From contig CAMMNN010000011.1 of NCBI GenBank assembly GCA_946498245.1, positions 22,638 through 86,637 on the forward strand: DNA of 64,000 nucleotides. The letters run 5' to 3'. Position numbers and translations under genes: made by a program. Below are positions 14,498 to 23,804 of this stretch, in pieces. This DNA comes from an uncultured Clostridium sp. (GTDB taxonomy: Bacteria > Bacillota > Clostridia > Lachnospirales > Lachnospiraceae). Each line of letters begins with the position of its first letter. The first letter of the stretch is position 1. Below the pieces are notes generated by a model, which was not told the DNA's origin, ran no database searches, and saw only the letters and a list, made by a program, of their open reading frames with translations.

Positions 14498-16441
14498 ATG
14501 AGGATTAAGGTTTCGGATTATATTGCGGAAAAACTGGTGGAATCGGGAATCAGCCAGGTGTTTACGGTTACCGGCGGAGGCGCCATGCATTTAAATGACG
14601 CTCTGGGACACAAGGAGGGGCTTTGCTGCCTCTACAATCACCATGAGCAGGCCTGCGCCATTGCGGCGGAAAGCTATGCCCGTATCCACAACAAGATTGC
14701 CGCAGTCTGCGTTACTACGGGGCCTGGGGGAACCAACGCCATTACCGGGGTGGTAGGCGGCTGGCTGGACTCTATTCCCATGCTGATTCTTTCCGGACAG
14801 GTTCGCTACGATACCACGGCCCGCTGGTCCGGCGTTGGTATCCGGGCTATGGGGGATCAGGAGTTTGATATTTGTCAGGCCATTGGCTGTATGACAAAAT
14901 ACTGCGAAATGGTAATCGATCCTATGAGAATCCGCTTCTGTCTGGAGAAAGCCCTGTATCTGGCCCGGTGCGGCAGGCCCGGACCTTGCTGGCTGGATAT
15001 TCCCGTAAATGTCCAGGGCGCTTACGTGGAGAAGGAAGAGCTGGCGGGGTTCGATCCCAAGGATTATGAAGCCGGAGGCGACGGTTGGGAGAGTTCTGCT
15101 CCGGACAGCGTGAAAATCCCCGAAGACCAGGCCGGTAAGGGAGAGAAACGCCTGGTGCTTCCCCCTAAAGTAAGCCGTGAAATAGTGGAAGAAATCATTG
15201 AAAAAATCCGTTTATCCCGCCGCCCGGTCTTTAATGTAGGAAACGGCGTCCGCATTGCCGGAGCCCATAAAGCTCTTATGGAAGTCATTGAAAGGCTGGG
15301 GATTCCTGTGGTAACGGGCTGGAACAGCCAGGACGCTATTTACGACGACCATCCCCTATATACGGGAAGGGCCGGAGGAATGGGCGACAGACCCGGTAAC
15401 TTTGCCGTACAAAACAGCGATTTGGTCTTTTCCGTAGGAAGCCGGTTAAGCATTCGCCAGGTGGGATACAATTATGAAACCTGGGCCAGAGCCGCTTATG
15501 TTATCGTAAACGACGTAGACCAGGAAGAATTAAAGAAACCTTCCGTTCATGTAGATATGCCGGTTCACGCCGATGCCAAAGACCTGCTGGAAACTATGGC
15601 GGAGGTGCTGAAGGAAAGACAGGAGGCAGGCACGCTTCCCCGCCCCGTTTTTGACGGAGGGGAGGGACTCCGGGATATGGACTGGAGGCAGACCTGCCGT
15701 ATGTGGAAGGAAACCTATCCGGTGATTCTTCCCCGCCATATGGCCTGCGGGGATCAGGAGCCGGCCAATGTCTACGCCTTGGTGAAAGAGTTAAGCAGCC
15801 GGTTAAAGGAAGACCAGATTACCGTAGTAGGAAACGGATCCGCCTGCGTAGCCGGCGGCCATGGCTATATTATCAAGAGAGGCCAGAGATTCATTACCAA
15901 TTCCGCTATTGCTTCCATGGGCTACGATCTCCCGGCAGCCATTGGAGCCTGTATGGCGGATCACAGCCAGGATATTATTCTTTTGACAGGAGACGGAAGT
16001 ATCCAGATGAATCTCCAGGAGCTGCAGACTATTATCCATCACCGTCTGCCGATTAAATTGTTTCTGATTAACAATGGCGGTTACCACTCCATTCGCCAGA
16101 CCCAGAAGAATTTCTTCGGGGAACCCCTGGTGGGAATCGGCGTGGACAGCGGGGATCTGAGCTTTCCGGATATGGAAAAGCTGGCCTGGGCCTATGGATA
16201 CCCCTATGTAAAGGCCAGCCACAACAGCCAACTGGGAGAGGCTATTGAAAAGACTCTGGCTATGGAAGGGCCGGCTATTTGTGAGGTTCTGGTAAGCATT
16301 GAACAAAATTTTGAACCCAAGTCCGCAGCCAAGCGGCTTCCTGACGGCACTATGGTATCGCCGCCTCTGGAGGATCTGGCGCCGTTTCTTCCGGAAGAGG
16401 AGATGGATGCCAATATGCTGATTCCAAGGATTCGAAATTAG
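14498..16441 (+). CDS. TPP-dependent acetolactate synthase-like enzyme of surface-sugar biosynthesis
   Basis: 647 residues with the full thiamine-diphosphate enzyme layout. The N-terminal PYR domain has VFTVTGGGAMHLNDAL and the activating glutamate E50 in YNHHEQACAIAAESYAR; the central domain follows; the C-terminal PP domain has TGDGSIQMNLQELQ about 25 residues before LINNGGYHSIRQ (GDGS...NN cofactor motif). It is longer than ordinary acetolactate synthase because of a polar insert near residues 190-225. It heads an operon with two SDRs and a sugar C-methyltransferase rather than branched-chain amino acid genes. YerE-type relatives transfer a two-carbon unit from pyruvate to a ketosugar, and this role is inferred here. 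True acetolactate synthase is less likely from context. Confidence 0.75.
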   Translation: MRIKVSDYIAEKLVESGISQVFTVTGGGAMHLNDALGHKEGLCCLYNHHEQACAIAAESYARIHNKIAAVCVTTGPGGTNAITGVVGGWLDSIPMLILSGQVRYDTTARWSGVGIRAMGDQEFDICQAIGCMTKYCEMVIDPMRIRFCLEKALYLARCGRPGPCWLDIPVNVQGAYVEKEELAGFDPKDYEAGGDGWESSAPDSVKIPEDQAGKGEKRLVLPPKVSREIVEEIIEKIRLSRRPVFNVGNGVRIAGAHKALMEVIERLGIPVVTGWNSQDAIYDDHPLYTGRAGGMGDRPGNFAVQNSDLVFSVGSRLSIRQVGYNYETWARAAYVIVNDVDQEELKKPSVHVDMPVHADAKDLLETMAEVLKERQEAGTLPRPVFDGGEGLRDMDWRQTCRMWKETYPVILPRHMACGDQEPANVYALVKELSSRLKEDQITVVGNGSACVAGGHGYIIKRGQRFITNSAIASMGYDLPAAIGACMADHSQDIILLTGDGSIQMNLQELQTIIHHRLPIKLFLINNGGYHSIRQTQKNFFGEPLVGIGVDSGDLSFPDMEKLAWAYGYPYVKASHNSQLGEAIEKTLAMEGPAICEVLVSIEQNFEPKSAAKRLPDGTMVSPPLEDLAPFLPEEEMDANMLIPRIRN

Positions 16442-16463
16442 GGACGAGAAGGAGGATTTCCCG

Positions 16464-17423
16464 GTGAATGTGGTTGTGACAGGAGCTACCAGCTTTTTAG
16501 GGACGCCTTTAACGGAGCGGTTTCTAAAGGACGGAGACAAAGTCTTTGCCGTTGTACGCCCCGGTTCCCGCAATATGGACAGGATCCGGAAGCTGGAGGA
16601 ACGGTACAAGGAGCGCCTGGTTCCGGTTCCCATAAAATTAGAAGATACGGAATCCATAAAAGACTTGATTAAAGAAGAATGCCACGTCTGGGTTCATCTG
16701 GGCTGGGACGGGGCGGGAAGCGGAAACCGCACGCAGCAGGATATTCAGCAAAAAAATGTGGGAGATTCTCTCTGTTCTTTAAAAGGGGCCGCTTCCCTGG
16801 GCTGCCGCCGTTTCCTTTTTACGGGTTCCCAGGCTGAGTACGGGATCCGGGACAGCCTGATGGCGGAAAATGACGTCTGCCAGCCGGTATCGGAATATGG
16901 AAAGGCCAAGACGGATTTTTACAGTGAAGCCACAAAGTACGTGGCAGCCCACCCGGAAAGCAGTATGGAATACCTCCACAGCCGTATTTTCAGCGTATAC
17001 GGGCCGGGAGATCACCCGTGGTCATTGGTAGAGTCCTGCAAAAAGACGTTTCAGGCTGGTGAAAGGCTGGAACTGGGAGACTGTACCCAGATGTGGAATT
17101 TTTTGTACCGGGACGACTGCGCCGAGGCGCTTTTCCTGCTGGCTAAGACGCCGGGAACCATTGGCTTTTTAGGGCACAATGGGGAAGACGGGATTTATAA
17201 CGTAGCTGCTCCGGAGGAGGAAACAAGACCCTTGAGGGAATACGTAGAAACCATGTTCCGTCTGTGCGGAAAAAGAGGAGGATTTACTTACGGGGTAAGG
17301 CCGCCTAACGCCGAGGGGCAGATCAATCTGATTCCCTCCACGGAAAAGCTGAGAAAAATAACGGGATTTCGCCCTGGCTTCAGCTTTGAAGAGGGCTTTC
17401 AGCGGCTTTTATTGATGCCGTAG
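16464..17423 (+). CDS. NAD-dependent epimerase/dehydratase (extended SDR)
   Basis: 319 residues, GTG start 8 bases after GAAGGAGGA. Rossmann motif TGATSFLG at 6-13, catalytic YxxxK in SEYGKAKTDF, and the SRIFSVYGPGDHPW segment typical of nucleotide-sugar epimerases and reductases. The third catalytic position is TGSQAEYG, with serine. It is one of two related SDRs (with 18690-19625) flanking a C-methyltransferase; both share the SVYGxGDHPWS motif and probably arose by duplication. Likely acts on a nucleotide-linked deoxysugar as 4-ketoreductase or epimerase; substrate unknown. Confidence 0.75.
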   Translation: MNVVVTGATSFLGTPLTERFLKDGDKVFAVVRPGSRNMDRIRKLEERYKERLVPVPIKLEDTESIKDLIKEECHVWVHLGWDGAGSGNRTQQDIQQKNVGDSLCSLKGAASLGCRRFLFTGSQAEYGIRDSLMAENDVCQPVSEYGKAKTDFYSEATKYVAAHPESSMEYLHSRIFSVYGPGDHPWSLVESCKKTFQAGERLELGDCTQMWNFLYRDDCAEALFLLAKTPGTIGFLGHNGEDGIYNVAAPEEETRPLREYVETMFRLCGKRGGFTYGVRPPNAEGQINLIPSTEKLRKITGFRPGFSFEEGFQRLLLMP

Positions 17424-17446
17424 TATAAATAATATAGGAGATAGCA

Positions 17447-18685
17447 ATGGCAGAGGAAAGAAGAAAACACTGTCTGGCCTGTTCCGGGAAACTTCCTGAA
17501 GAGGCAATGATGGTACTGGAGGGAATGCCGGCTTCAGCCCAGGATATTCCGGACGCAGAGCAGGTGAAAGGGGACAGAGGCATGAAACTGAGCCTGTACC
17601 AGTGTCCTCAGTGCGGCCTGGTCCAGTTTGACTGTCCGCCGGTGGCCTATTACCGGGACGTTATCCGGTCAGGGGGATTTACCACCACTATGGTGGAGCT
17701 GCGCCGCCGCCAGTACAGCCATTTCATAAAAACCTGCGGCCTGGAAGGAAAGAAAGTCATTGAGGCGGGCTGCGGCAGAGGAGAATTTTTGTCAGTTTTA
17801 ACGGAGTTTCCTGTTCAGGCTTTCGGCATTGAGCATCGGGCGGATTTGGCTGCCATTGCCGCAGAAGAGGGATTAACGGTCTGGCAGATGTTTACGGAAA
17901 CGGAGGATACCCTTCTGGCATCTCCCGACGGCAGGGCCGTCCCGCCCTACGACGCTTTTCTGTCTTTTAATTTCTTAGAGCATCAGCCCAATCCGAGCCG
18001 GATGCTCCGCTGTATCCATAAAAATTTAGCGGAAGACGGAGTCGGTCTGGTAACGGTTCCCAGTTTGGAATATATTCTTCAATATAACGGATACTATGAA
18101 CTAATCCGGGATCATCTGGCTTACTATTCCTTTGATACTCTTCGCCGTCTTTTGGAGAACAACGGATTTCAAGTGCTGGAAGAAGAGATGGTAAACCGGG
18201 ACACCTTGTCGGTTATAGTAAAAAAAGTGCCTCTGAGAAATCCGGAGGGGACTCAGGTAAAAGAGAGGGAAGGGGCGCCAATCCGGAAGACAGACGTTTC
18301 CGGCCTGTTATCCAGCCGGAACACCATTGGAAAAGAAATCGAAGGTCTTTTAGAGAATTTGGAAGAAACCGGAAAAACTCTGGCGGTTTGGGGAGCCAGC
18401 CATCAGGGGTTTACCCTGGCGGCCACTACGGCTTTAGGCAGCAGGGCCTGTTATATTATGGATTCCGCTCCCTTTAAACAGGGCCGGTTCGCCCCGGCTT
18501 CCCATCTCCCCATAGTGGCCCCGGATTTCTTTTGCGAGAAGCCGGTGGATGCTATTTTAATCGTAGCTCCGGGGTATACGGAAGAAATTGCGGCCATTAT
18601 CCGGAAAAAGTACTCCAGCCCGGAACACCCGGTTGTGATTTGGACGCTGCGCAGCAATCATTTGGAAGAAATTACGGAGGCCTAA
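17447..18685 (+). CDS. Sugar C-methyltransferase family protein
   Basis: 412 residues with the three-part layout of deoxysugar C-methyltransferases (TylC3/TcaB9 type): an N-terminal four-cysteine zinc domain (HCLACSGKLPEE and YQCPQCGLVQFD), a central SAM-binding domain (motif I VIEAGCGRGEFLSVL; FLSFNFLEHQPNPSRML), and a C-terminal domain with AVWGASHQGFTLAATTALG. These enzymes add a methyl branch to a 4-keto or 3-keto NDP-sugar. Lying between two SDRs and behind a TPP enzyme, it supports synthesis of a branched-chain sugar. Some family members act on other small molecules, so the substrate is inferred from context. Confidence 0.75.
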   Translation: MAEERRKHCLACSGKLPEEAMMVLEGMPASAQDIPDAEQVKGDRGMKLSLYQCPQCGLVQFDCPPVAYYRDVIRSGGFTTTMVELRRRQYSHFIKTCGLEGKKVIEAGCGRGEFLSVLTEFPVQAFGIEHRADLAAIAAEEGLTVWQMFTETEDTLLASPDGRAVPPYDAFLSFNFLEHQPNPSRMLRCIHKNLAEDGVGLVTVPSLEYILQYNGYYELIRDHLAYYSFDTLRRLLENNGFQVLEEEMVNRDTLSVIVKKVPLRNPEGTQVKEREGAPIRKTDVSGLLSSRNTIGKEIEGLLENLEETGKTLAVWGASHQGFTLAATTALGSRACYIMDSAPFKQGRFAPASHLPIVAPDFFCEKPVDAILIVAPGYTEEIAAIIRKKYSSPEHPVVIWTLRSNHLEEITEA

Positions 18686-18689
18686 AAGA

Positions 18690-19625
18690 GTGATGGAACG
18701 GATTGTGATTACCGGAGCCACGGGATTTATCGGCAGCTATCTGACAAGGCTGTATTTAAAAAGAGGGGCCAGGGTTTTCGCCCTGGTTCGGCCGGAATCA
18801 AAAAACCGGAGCGTACTGCCGGAACATGAAAATCTGACCATTGTTTCCTGCAGTTTGGAGCAGGTTTTGGACTGCGTACCGGCCATAAAAAGGGCGGATG
18901 CCTTTTTCCATTTTGCCTGGGCCGGGGTCAACCGCCAGGAAATCGACTCCCCTCAGGTACAGGAAAAGAATGTTTCCTGCTCTATTGATTGCATAAAAGC
19001 GGCACATCTGCTACAATGTAGCGTGTTCATGGACGCCGGCTCCCGTGTGGAGTACGGAGTTACGGAAGAAATTATGAGGGAAGACCTGGAGTGTCGCCCT
19101 ATTAACGAATACGGGAAGGCCAAATGGCGGTTTTACCAGATGGCGGATCCTTTGTGCAGAGAATATGGAATGCTGTATTACCATCTGCGGTTTTTCAGCG
19201 TATACGGTTATGGGGATCACCCCTGGTCCATTATCTCTACACTGGTAAGGGAATTGCCTCAGGGGAAAACGGTGTCTCTCAGCGCCTGCCGCCATCAATG
19301 GAATTTCATGTATATTGAAGACGCGGCGGAGGCGGTGTACCGGCTTCACAAAAGCGGCAGGGAGGGCGGCATTGTAAATATTGCCAGCCGCGATACCAGG
19401 GTTCTGCGGGATTTCGTAGAAGAAATCCACAGGATCGCCGGAGGCAGAGGAACCTTGGAATACGGAAGCTTCGTCCAGGCAAAAGAAGGGGCTCTGTCAG
19501 TCCGCCCTGATACGGAGAAGCTGAACCGCCTTTTGGGAGGAAACTGGAAAGAGTCCTTCACCTTCCGACAGGGAATTGAGGAAACCATGAGGAAAGAAGA
19601 GAAATACAGGTATGAGAAAAATTAG
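18690..19625 (+). CDS. NAD-dependent epimerase/dehydratase (extended SDR), paralogue
   Basis: 311 residues. TGATGFIGSYL (about 8-18) is the Rossmann motif; catalytic NEYGKAKWRFYQ holds YxxxK; RFFSVYGYGDHPWS is shared with the upstream SDR. In place of the usual catalytic S/T region it has MDAGSRVEYG. GTG 18690 is spaced 9 bases from GGAGG, while ATG 18693 would be 12 away, so GTG is preferred. The end overlaps the next gene by 14 bases. Likely a keto-sugar reductase or epimerase completing the branched-chain sugar; order of the two SDR steps cannot be told. Confidence 0.75.
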   Translation: MMERIVITGATGFIGSYLTRLYLKRGARVFALVRPESKNRSVLPEHENLTIVSCSLEQVLDCVPAIKRADAFFHFAWAGVNRQEIDSPQVQEKNVSCSIDCIKAAHLLQCSVFMDAGSRVEYGVTEEIMREDLECRPINEYGKAKWRFYQMADPLCREYGMLYYHLRFFSVYGYGDHPWSIISTLVRELPQGKTVSLSACRHQWNFMYIEDAAEAVYRLHKSGREGGIVNIASRDTRVLRDFVEEIHRIAGGRGTLEYGSFVQAKEGALSVRPDTEKLNRLLGGNWKESFTFRQGIEETMRKEEKYRYEKN

Positions 19626-20583
19626 CGTACTGATTCCGTGCTACAATGAAGAAGAAAACGTTGTTCCTATCAGTAAGGCTGTTATTGATGTGCTGGAAAA
19701 AGAACTGCCGGAATACGATTATGAGCTGGTTTTTATTGACAATGATTCCAAGGATCGGACACGGTCCCTTATAAGAGGGCTGTGCAGCCAAAATCCCAAA
19801 ATCAAAGCGATTTTCAACGCCAGAAATTTCGGCCAGTTTAATTCTCCTTATTACGGGATGCTTCAGGTAACGGGGGACTGCGTAATCGAGATGGTGGCGG
19901 ATTTCCAGGATCCGGTGGAGCTGATTCCCCAATACGTCCGCGCCTGGGAGGAAGGCTATAAAATCGTAATCGGAATCAAGACCAGCAGCAAGGAAAATCC
20001 GGTTATGTACTGGCTGAGAAGCTGCTATTATAAGATGATTAAAAAATTCTCCGATGTGGAGCAGATCGAACACTTTACGGGATCCGGCCTCTATGATCGG
20101 GATTTTATTGAAGTTCTGAGAAAGCTGGACGATCCGACGCCTTTTTTGCGGGGGATTGTGGCGGAACTGGGCTATAAAAGGAAAGAGATTCCTTATGAGC
20201 AGCCTCAGAGAAGAGCCGGACATACGAAAAACAATTTTTTCAGCCTGCTGGACGCCGCTATGTTAAGCATTACTTCCTATACGAAAACAGGCTTGAGAAT
20301 GGCCACGATTTTTGGAAGCATTTGTTCGGCAACCAGTATTTTGGTAGCATTCGTGTATCTGGTAATGAAGCTGATTTGGTGGGAGCGTTTCCCGGCAGGC
20401 ATGGCGCCCATGCTGATTGGAATGTGCTTTCTGGGTTCGGTGCAGATCTTTTTTATTGGTCTGGTGGGAGAGTATATTTTAAGCATTAACCAGAGGGTAA
20501 TGCATCGTCCCCTTGTCATTGAAGAGGAGCGGATCAATTTTGCTCCTGAGGGGAAGAAAGAAACAGAGGATACGGAGAAATAA
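19612..20583 (+). CDS. Polyprenyl-phosphate glycosyltransferase (GT2, GtrB/DPM1-like)
   Basis: 323 residues. N-terminal GT-A fold: ISVLIPCYNEEENV, VFIDNDSKDRT, and a MVADFQDP acceptor-site motif (usually ADLQDP). HTGSGLYDRDFI-like region follows, then two C-terminal membrane helices (about 225-250 and 262-290) separated by a short loop. This layout loads a sugar on to undecaprenyl phosphate at the cytoplasmic face for later transfer outside. The start overlaps the SDR gene, so it is co-translated with the sugar-modification block; the transferred sugar may be its product. Confidence 0.8.
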   Translation: MRKISVLIPCYNEEENVVPISKAVIDVLEKELPEYDYELVFIDNDSKDRTRSLIRGLCSQNPKIKAIFNARNFGQFNSPYYGMLQVTGDCVIEMVADFQDPVELIPQYVRAWEEGYKIVIGIKTSSKENPVMYWLRSCYYKMIKKFSDVEQIEHFTGSGLYDRDFIEVLRKLDDPTPFLRGIVAELGYKRKEIPYEQPQRRAGHTKNNFFSLLDAAMLSITSYTKTGLRMATIFGSICSATSILVAFVYLVMKLIWWERFPAGMAPMLIGMCFLGSVQIFFIGLVGEYILSINQRVMHRPLVIEEERINFAPEGKKETEDTEK

Positions 20584-20585
20584 GG

Positions 20586-22784
20586 ATGAGATATAACGTA
20601 GACGTGGTGCGGATTCGGGAAAACACCATAACCTTAAACGGCTGGGCCATAGGAAAGACGCCGGAGGAAACAGCGGAATTTGCCGTGGAGGACGAAAATC
20701 GCCGGCCGGTAGCCTTTCAGTATGTGCCTACCAGAAGGGACGACGTAAGCCATATTTATTTTAAGAAAATCTGCAGCAGGGATTTTGGATTTGATATTCA
20801 GTTCCCCTATGAACGGGGAAAGAATTACTACCTCATTATCCGGTGCGGCGGACGGCGTGTGCGGATTAAGTACAACGAAGACCTGATTCTGCGTCGGGCC
20901 AGTGTGGCTTATAAGCGCCGCCAGAAAATAAAAGACCTGATGAATATGGAAACGGTTCGGGTGGCCTGGGATTTCTGGAAAGAAAACGGCCTGAAAGCCC
21001 TGATTTTAAAATCCCAGCACAAACTCCAGGGAATCGATAACGATTACGATTACGGCGAATGGTACGACCTGACGAAGCCTACAGAGGAGGAACTGGAAAA
21101 GCAGAGGAAGGAAACCTTCGATTACGCTCCTCGCCTCTCCATTGTCATTCCGGCTTATAAAACGCCGGAACGGTATCTTAAAGAGATGCTGCAGTCCATA
21201 GAGGCCCAGACTTATGGAAACTGGGAAGTATGTGTAGCAGACGGAAGCCCCAGAGGGGAAAGCGCCGAGAGAGTGCTCCGCCGTTTCGCAGAAAGGGATC
21301 AGCGCTTTAAATATGTAATTTTAGGGGAAAACAAGGGGATTGCAGGAAATACCAACGCCGCTATGGACATGGCTTCCGGCGATTTTATCATTCTGGCGGA
21401 TCACGACGATACCCTGCCGCCCAATGCTCTGTACGAATGTGTGAAAGCCATTAATCAGGATCCGGAATATGATGTGATCTACTCTGATGAAGATAAGCTG
21501 GACATGGACGGCAAAGCCCTTTTTGATCCCCATTTTAAACCGGATTTTAACCCGGATTTGCTTACCAGCGTCAATTACATCTGCCACCTTTTTGTGGTAA
21601 ACAGGGATCTGGCCCAGGCCGTGGGGGGCTTCCGTCAGGAATTTGACGGCGCCCAGGACTACGATTTTATTTTCCGGTGTACGGAAGCGGCCCGGAAAAT
21701 TTACCATATTCCCAAGGTTCTGTACCATTGGCGCTGCCACCAGAACTCTACGGCCAGCAACCCGGAAAGCAAGATGTATGCCTTTGAAGCCGGTTCCAGG
21801 GCCATTAAAGCTCATTTTGAAAGGGTGGGAATTGCGGTGGAATCCATAGAAAAGGGCGTGGATTTCGGCATTTACCATACAAGGTTTGTAATCCATGGAC
21901 AGCCATTGATTTCTGTGGTAATTCCCAATAAGGATCACCATCCGGATCTGGACGTTTGTATCCGTTCTTTAATAGAAAAGGGAACCTACCCCAATCTGGA
22001 ATTTATTATAGTAGAAAATAACAGTACCCAGGAAGCCACCTTTGCTTATTATGAGAAAATTCAGAAAGAGTTCCCCAATGTGCGGGTGGTAACCTGGGAG
22101 AAGGAATTTAACTTTTCCGCCATTAACAATTTCGGCGTTCAGTTTGCCAAAGGAGAATACCTGCTCTTTTTAAACAACGATACGGAGATCATTGAACCGG
22201 ATGTGATTCAGGAGATGCTGGGCTACTGTCAGCGGGAAGACGTAGGCGCTGTGGGAGCCAGACTGCTGTACCAGGACGACACTATCCAGCACGCCGGCGT
22301 GGTAGTGGGCTTTGGAGGAATTGCCGGACATACCTTTATCGGCCTTCATAAAGCGGAAAACAGCTACTTCCACAGGGCTATGTGCGCCCAGGATTACAGC
22401 GCCGTGACCGCGGCCTGTCTGATGACTAAAAAGAGCCTTTTTGAAAAGGTAGGAGGCTTTACGGAAGAACTGGCCGTGGCCTTTAATGACATTGATTTCT
22501 GCATGAAAATCCGCTCTTTGGAAAAATTGGTAGTTTACAATCCCTATGCGTTGCTGTATCATTATGAATCGAAGTCCAGAGGATTGGAAGATACGCCGGA
22601 AAAGGTGGCCCGCTTTAACCGGGAAATCGCTACCTTTGCCCGCCGGTGGCCTGATATTTTAAAAAACGGGGATCCCTTTTACAACCCCAACCTGACGCTG
22701 CGGAAATCCAATTTCGCCCTCAGGGATTTAAAAAAGGAGAAAATCGGCGAGCCTTACCGGTTGGAAGTAGATTTAGAAAAGTGA
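20586..22784 (+). CDS. Dual-domain GT2 glycosyltransferase
   Basis: 732 residues in three parts. Residues 1-170 form a beta-rich N-terminal domain (ENTITLNGWAIG) often found before GT2 modules in surface glycan enzymes. The first GT-A domain has RLSIVIPAYKTP and ILADHDDTLPPNAL (DxD equivalent DHDD), plus HWRCHQNSTASN near its end. The second has LISVVIPNKDHHPDLD, EYLLFLNNDTEI, and DIDFCMKIR. Both carry donor-site acidic motifs, so both may be active, adding two sugars in turn. Cytosolic, 2 bases after the previous gene. Confidence 0.8.
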   Translation: MRYNVDVVRIRENTITLNGWAIGKTPEETAEFAVEDENRRPVAFQYVPTRRDDVSHIYFKKICSRDFGFDIQFPYERGKNYYLIIRCGGRRVRIKYNEDLILRRASVAYKRRQKIKDLMNMETVRVAWDFWKENGLKALILKSQHKLQGIDNDYDYGEWYDLTKPTEEELEKQRKETFDYAPRLSIVIPAYKTPERYLKEMLQSIEAQTYGNWEVCVADGSPRGESAERVLRRFAERDQRFKYVILGENKGIAGNTNAAMDMASGDFIILADHDDTLPPNALYECVKAINQDPEYDVIYSDEDKLDMDGKALFDPHFKPDFNPDLLTSVNYICHLFVVNRDLAQAVGGFRQEFDGAQDYDFIFRCTEAARKIYHIPKVLYHWRCHQNSTASNPESKMYAFEAGSRAIKAHFERVGIAVESIEKGVDFGIYHTRFVIHGQPLISVVIPNKDHHPDLDVCIRSLIEKGTYPNLEFIIVENNSTQEATFAYYEKIQKEFPNVRVVTWEKEFNFSAINNFGVQFAKGEYLLFLNNDTEIIEPDVIQEMLGYCQREDVGAVGARLLYQDDTIQHAGVVVGFGGIAGHTFIGLHKAENSYFHRAMCAQDYSAVTAACLMTKKSLFEKVGGFTEELAVAFNDIDFCMKIRSLEKLVVYNPYALLYHYESKSRGLEDTPEKVARFNREIATFARRWPDILKNGDPFYNPNLTLRKSNFALRDLKKEKIGEPYRLEVDLEK

Positions 22785-22793
22785 GGTTTTCCA

Positions 22794-23792
22794 TTGGAAC
22801 CGAAAGTTACGATTATTATTCCGAATTATAATGGGCTGTCCTTTATGGAACCGTGTATGGCGGCGCTGAAGCGCCAGAATTTCCGGGACTTTGACCTTCT
22901 GGTAGTGGACAACGGTTCTACGGACGGCAGCGTACAGTGGCTGAAAGCCCATGAGATCCCGACTATTTTCTTAAAAGAGAATACGGGATTTTCCGGGGCG
23001 GTCAATACAGGAATCAAGGCTGCCTCCACTCCCTACGTGATCTTGCTGAACAATGATACGGAAGCGGAACCGGACTATGTTGGGGAACTGGTTAAGGCCA
23101 TAGAAGCTTCCCCTGATATTTTTTCCGTCAGCAGCCGAATGATACAGATGCATTCCAGAGAGCTCATGGACGACGGGGGAGATATGTACACCGTATTGGG
23201 CTGGGCTTACCAGAGAGGCGTGGGACAGCCAACGACCCTTTACGATAGGCCATTCCGGGTTTTTGCCGCCTGTGCCGGGGCAGCTATCTACCGGCGGGAG
23301 GTATTTGAGGAGATCGGTTATTTTGATGAGATGCACTTTGCGTATCTGGAGGACATTGATGTGGGATACCGGGCCAGGATTTACGGCTACCGCAATGTCT
23401 ACTGCCCGAAAGCCAAAGTGTACCATGTGGGAAGCGGAACCAGCGGTTCCAAATACAATTCCTTTAAAGTAAAGCTGGCGGCCAGAAATAATGTGTATCT
23501 CAATTATAAAAATATGCCTTTTTTGCAGCTTCTCATAAACTTGATCCCCATTGGACTGGGGACGTTTTTGAAGTACCAGTTTTTTAAGAAAAGAGGGTTT
23601 GGGGACGATTATAAAGAGGGGCTCCGGGAGGGATTCCGGACGGCCCGTGCCTGTAAAAAAGTACCCTTTTCTCTGTCAAGACTGGCAAATTACATTGTAA
23701 TTGAAGGGGAACTCATTGCTGGGACGTTTCTGTATGTGTATGAATTTTCAAGGCGGAAGCTTAGAACGCGGCGGGGTTCCAAAAGAAATTAA
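22794..23792 (+). CDS. GT2 glycosyltransferase, rhamnosyltransferase-like
   Basis: 332 residues from a TTG codon 8 bases after GAGG; no ATG fits. VTIIIPNYNG, VVDNGSTDGS, NTGFSGAVN and VILLNNDTE are the classic nucleotide-sugar and DxD motifs; FDEMHFAYLEDIDVGYRA is the acceptor/base segment of the rhamnosyltransferase-like GT2 group. The C-terminal part has a weakly hydrophobic amphipathic stretch (LLINLIPIGLGTFLKY) that may sit on the membrane. It probably adds one residue of the repeat unit; donor unknown. Confidence 0.8.
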   Translation: MEPKVTIIIPNYNGLSFMEPCMAALKRQNFRDFDLLVVDNGSTDGSVQWLKAHEIPTIFLKENTGFSGAVNTGIKAASTPYVILLNNDTEAEPDYVGELVKAIEASPDIFSVSSRMIQMHSRELMDDGGDMYTVLGWAYQRGVGQPTTLYDRPFRVFAACAGAAIYRREVFEEIGYFDEMHFAYLEDIDVGYRARIYGYRNVYCPKAKVYHVGSGTSGSKYNSFKVKLAARNNVYLNYKNMPFLQLLINLIPIGLGTFLKYQFFKKRGFGDDYKEGLREGFRTARACKKVPFSLSRLANYIVIEGELIAGTFLYVYEFSRRKLRTRRGSKRN

Positions 23793-23804
23793 GGTGAAAG
23801 CAGT

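Noticed and set aside
15803..16657. Minus-strand open frame (284 codons) opposite the TPP enzyme
   Set aside because: Overlaps the conserved GDGS...NN motif of the TPP gene and spans into the next SDR; no coding signal of its own.
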